Positions 14,203 to 16,770 of a stretch of 16,770 nt of DNA are shown here, one piece after another. The position numbers and the translations under genes were made by a program. Under the pieces are notes generated by a model that was not told the DNA's origin, made no database searches, and saw only the letters and a program-made list of their open reading frames with translations. Positions within the stretch are counted from its first letter, which is position 1. Each line of letters opens with the position of its first letter. Source of the DNA: Deltaproteobacteria bacterium (GTDB lineage: Bacteria > Desulfobacterota > Desulfobacteria > Desulfobacterales > ETH-SRB1); contig DAOURZ010000007.1 in NCBI GenBank assembly GCA_030627475.1, forward strand, positions 1 through 16,770, written 5' to 3'.

Positions 14203-15954
14203 CTATCCAATATAAAAAAGAATCTCGTCTAGTTCGGTTTTAAACTTTTTGGCATCTTCCATTTGGTTATTCATCACTGCATCACGAATATCTTCTACAA
14301 GATTAATCATTTCATCACGGTCATCTTCGGAAGCTTCTGTCAGCTTTGCTTCAGCCCTCCTGATAATGTCGGCATATTCGGATGGCAGTTCGTTTACATC
14401 TGCCCCGGTTTGCACCTTTTCTTTCAGAAATGTTTCCGGTTCCCTTCCTTCAGCCCAAAACCCGTTGAGGCGATCTTGAGTATCTGATAATTCTTCGTTG
14501 GTAAACCGGGAAATGGCATTTTCGATCACAGCGTTGATCTTGTTGCCGGTCTTTTTTTCAACTGCCTTGATTTTTAAGATGCCGTTTAGATCCAGATCAA
14601 ATTTTAAAACGATTGCGCTGTTTGAAGGTGCCTCGGTCAGATTAAACATGTAATTTCCGAGCTGAATATTGTCCAGACCATCTATCGCCTCTCCTTGATA
14701 GATTTTGACATCCACAGCCTTCTGATTGTCGTACATGGTATAGAAAACCTCACTTTTGCTTGCCGGAAGCTTGGTGTTGCGCCGAATCAGAGGAACAAAC
14801 TTTGTTGCGCTCGGTACACCATCTATTTCACCCATAGCGGAAGTGCCAAAGGTATATGGGGTGATATCTACCAGCACACCTGAATGTTCCAGTCCCATTT
14901 CCCTTCCCGCCTGCATGCCGGCTCCGATAGCCACACACATATCCGGGTCGATTTCGCTGTGAGGCAGATGTCCGATCTTTTCTTCCAGCATCTGAGATAT
15001 CCGTGGGATACGGGTTGACCCGCCCACCAGAATTATTTTGTCGATGGCCGAAGGCAGCATGGAGGCATCCTTCAACGCCTTATTTACCGATTCCATGGTG
15101 CGGACAAGATCTTCTTCAATCATTTCTTCGAACTTTTCCCTTGACAGTTCCAGTGACAGGTGAAGATCCTTGAATCCTTTTTTACCGATGTGATCTTCTT
15201 CAATAGTTGTATACGGTGCTGATGACAATTGAATTTTTGCACCTTCGGCAGCTCGCTTGAGCCTTGCCATAACCGCCGGTTTATCTTTTACAGAATAATC
15301 AAACTCGGTTTCCATGTGTTTTAAAAGATGATCGACTATCTTCAGATCAAAATCGTCACCCCCCAAATGATTATCGCCGGTGCTTGACAGTACTTCCACA
15401 ACACCGTCCTCTATCCTTACAATGGAAATATCAAAAGTCCCGCCGCCGAGATCGTAGATCAGAACTCTTTGGGGTTCCGGGTTGGCGCTTTCATAAGCCA
15501 GAGCAGCCGCTGTGGGCTCGTTAATGATCCGGACTACTTCAAGCCCGGCAATTTCACCTGCCTCACGAGTAGCTTGTCTTTGAGCATCGGTAAAATAGGC
15601 CGGTACCGTGATTATTGCCTTTGAAACCGGATGATTGATTTTTTTCTCAGCACGCCCTTTAAGCTCCTTAAGGATAAAAGCCGAAATTTCCTGCGGTGAA
15701 AAAGATAACTCGCCCAATTTAAGTTTTTGATCCGAGCCCATACATCTCTTGACGGAAAGAACGGTTCTTTCCGGGTTTATTAATGCCTGGTTACCGGCTT
15801 CGGCACCTACAATGATATTTCCATTTTCTCCAATACTGACACATGATGGCAAAATACCATTATCGTTATCAATAATAATTTCCGCTGTGCCGTCAAAAAC
15901 GAAGGCAACTTCTGAATTTGTAGTGCCCAGATCTATTCCAATAATTGGTTCCAT
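14203..15954 (-). CDS. short Hsp70 (DnaK-like) chaperone
   Basis: The protein has 583 residues, against about 640 for DnaK. The ATPase domain carries phosphate-1 (IGIDLGTTNSEVAF, 5-18), VPAYFTDAQRQAT (117-129), INEPTAAALAYE (144-155), phosphate-2 (YDLGGGTFDISIV, 167-179) and the adenosine motif (IILVGGSTRIPRI, 307-319). The interdomain linker is GVLVDITPYTFG (359-370). A beta substrate-binding domain follows to about 480, then a helical lid shorter than DnaK's, with no acidic DnaK-type tail. GGAG upstream supports ATG at 15954; the 30-base extension to 15984 is unlikely. It follows a GrpE-like gene and precedes a zinc-ribbon gene, so it probably belongs to a dedicated second Hsp70 system rather than being the housekeeping dnaK. 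No J-protein gene is visible. Confidence 0.93.
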   Translation of the reverse strand: MEPIIGIDLGTTNSEVAFVFDGTAEIIIDNDNGILPSCVSIGENGNIIVGAEAGNQALINPERTVLSVKRCMGSDQKLKLGELSFSPQEISAFILKELKGRAEKKINHPVSKAIITVPAYFTDAQRQATREAGEIAGLEVVRIINEPTAAALAYESANPEPQRVLIYDLGGGTFDISIVRIEDGVVEVLSSTGDNHLGGDDFDLKIVDHLLKHMETEFDYSVKDKPAVMARLKRAAEGAKIQLSSAPYTTIEEDHIGKKGFKDLHLSLELSREKFEEMIEEDLVRTMESVNKALKDASMLPSAIDKIILVGGSTRIPRISQMLEEKIGHLPHSEIDPDMCVAIGAGMQAGREMGLEHSGVLVDITPYTFGTSAMGEIDGVPSATKFVPLIRRNTKLPASKSEVFYTMYDNQKAVDVKIYQGEAIDGLDNIQLGNYMFNLTEAPSNSAIVLKFDLDLNGILKIKAVEKKTGNKINAVIENAISRFTNEELSDTQDRLNGFWAEGREPETFLKEKVQTGADVNELPSEYADIIRRAEAKLTEASEDDRDEMINLVEDIRDAVMNNQMEDAKKFKTELDEILFYIG

Positions 15955-16011
15955 GTTTTGTCTCCGTGCTATGGGCCTGCGCAAAAACGCAAATTTGTTT
16001 TCGAGCGAGTC

Positions 16012-16770
16012 CTATTTGTTCACTATTACTTCAGCGGTACGGATTACCTCATCTTGTCGGATAAATCCGCCTACTTGTTCCTCAATCACTACGCCTGCTT
16101 CCTTTTTCGAGTCACTTTCCTGCCCCACGGCTCTCATTGTAGCAGGATCAAATGGCTGGTCCAAAGTAGTTACAGGGGTTATCCCGACATAGCTCAGAGC
16201 CCGGTCAAATCGGCGAAGGGACATTTCATACCCTTCGACTATACCTTCAATTCCGCGTGGTGAACGGACAAACAATCGTTTTGTTGCCGCTACAGCCTTT
16301 GCAGCTTTCAGCCCACGAATCAGGCCATCTCTGATATTTAAAAACGGTAATACAGTCTTTTTTTCACTAATCAGGCGTATGCGTTCTTCAAGAGTTTCGA
16401 GTTTCGATGTTCTGTCCTTTAACAGCTTTAGTGTTTCCTTCAAGCTTTCAATAAAGGATTGTTGAATTCTTAGAGTGTTGTTCTGTTCGCGGTTCTGGAA
16501 TTTTATTTCCTGTCTCAAAGCGGTAAATTCCATCAGCAAGGTATATAGATCGCAAGAATCCATATCAACCTTTTGATTAATATGCATTGCTTCAGGCATC
16601 TCCCTCAGCCATGCCTGAAAATCCTCAATAACCTTTTCCTTCCATTTACTTGTTGGAACTTCAGCAGACTCAGGTGCATAATCCTTGATTTTTGCCGACA
16701 AAAAGGCCGAGCTCCATTTCATGATGGGCAAAAAAACATTATCAAAAACATATCGCCTAAAGCGTTTGAC
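16012..16770 (-). CDS. GrpE-like nucleotide exchange factor (5' end outside window)
   Basis: At least 252 codons are open to the right edge without a convincing start. A TTG at 16731 and an ATG at 16722 exist, but neither has a ribosome-binding site, and the frame stays open upstream (VKRFRRYVFDNVFLPIMKW). Numbering from 16731, residues 62-125 are a coiled coil (MEFTALRQEIKFQNREQNNT onward). Residues 182-239 form a GrpE-type beta-domain: VGITPVTTLDQPFDPATMRA, then VGGFIRQDEVIRTAEVIVNK. GrpE drives ADP release from Hsp70. The long N-terminal part and the basic helix linker (about 132-160) are unlike standard GrpE. The stop is 57 bases before the Hsp70 start, so this is the upstream gene of one operon. 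Confidence 0.85.
   Translation of the reverse strand, partial: VKRFRRYVFDNVFLPIMKWSSAFLSAKIKDYAPESAEVPTSKWKEKVIEDFQAWLREMPEAMHINQKVDMDSCDLYTLLMEFTALRQEIKFQNREQNNTLRIQQSFIESLKETLKLLKDRTSKLETLEERIRLISEKKTVLPFLNIRDGLIRGLKAAKAVAATKRLFVRSPRGIEGIVEGYEMSLRRFDRALSYVGITPVTTLDQPFDPATMRAVGQESDSKKEAGVVIEEQVGGFIRQDEVIRTAEVIVNK

Noticed and set aside
15955..15984. Ten-residue N-terminal extension of the Hsp70
   Set aside because: GGAG is correctly spaced before ATG 15954, and Hsp70 proteins begin within a few residues of the GIDLGTT motif.

Overview
The window reads as chromosome of an A+T-rich Gram-negative bacterium. It is most likely a sulfate-reducing Desulfobacterota (Desulfobacterales-type deltaproteobacterium). 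This is inferred from the infC-rpmI-rplT-pheS-pheT-merR order, the HTH-EIIA/ClC/Usp trio and the GrpE-like/Hsp70/zinc-ribbon trio, and no database search supports it. No rRNA, tRNA, CRISPR array or complete insertion sequence was seen.

Left part (1-6083). The minus strand enters with the first 23 codons of a gene whose N-terminus resembles that of a second, complete gene at 4997-5557. Both look like free-standing HsdR-N-type (PD-(D/E)xK) proteins. Between them lies a probable plus-strand operon of a helix-turn-helix/PTS EIIA fusion, a ClC anion channel with CBS domains, and a tandem universal-stress protein. A convergent purQ follows. A TadA-like nucleoside deaminase follows the second HsdR-N gene. 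Three intergenic gaps here carry copies of one dispersed repeat with core GGAACRTGGACGAA; the copy at 1200-1263 is a near-perfect palindrome.

Centre (6084-11793). This is the translation cluster infC-rpmI-rplT-pheS-pheT-merR. infC has a perfect AGGAGG placed to serve an AUA codon, so it probably uses a rare start codon, as infC does in other bacteria. The infC-rpmI gap holds two long hairpins and is a candidate L20/IF3-type autoregulatory leader. pheS and pheT are one base apart, and a MerR-type regulator follows three bases after pheT.

Right part (11794-16770). A 326-base gene-poor gap leads to a hicAB toxin-antitoxin pair. hicA is intact, but hicB has an in-frame TGA at codon 24. fabH follows. 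A 147-bp imperfect palindrome that looks like a MITE sits exactly between the fabH stop and the end of a convergent operon. That operon (GrpE-like, short Hsp70, small zinc-ribbon protein) forms a second chaperone module and runs off the right edge.

The points most worth a second look are the broken hicB, the AUA start of infC, the two repeat families, the HTH-EIIA/ClC/Usp operon, the duplicated HsdR-N proteins and the atypical Hsp70 module.
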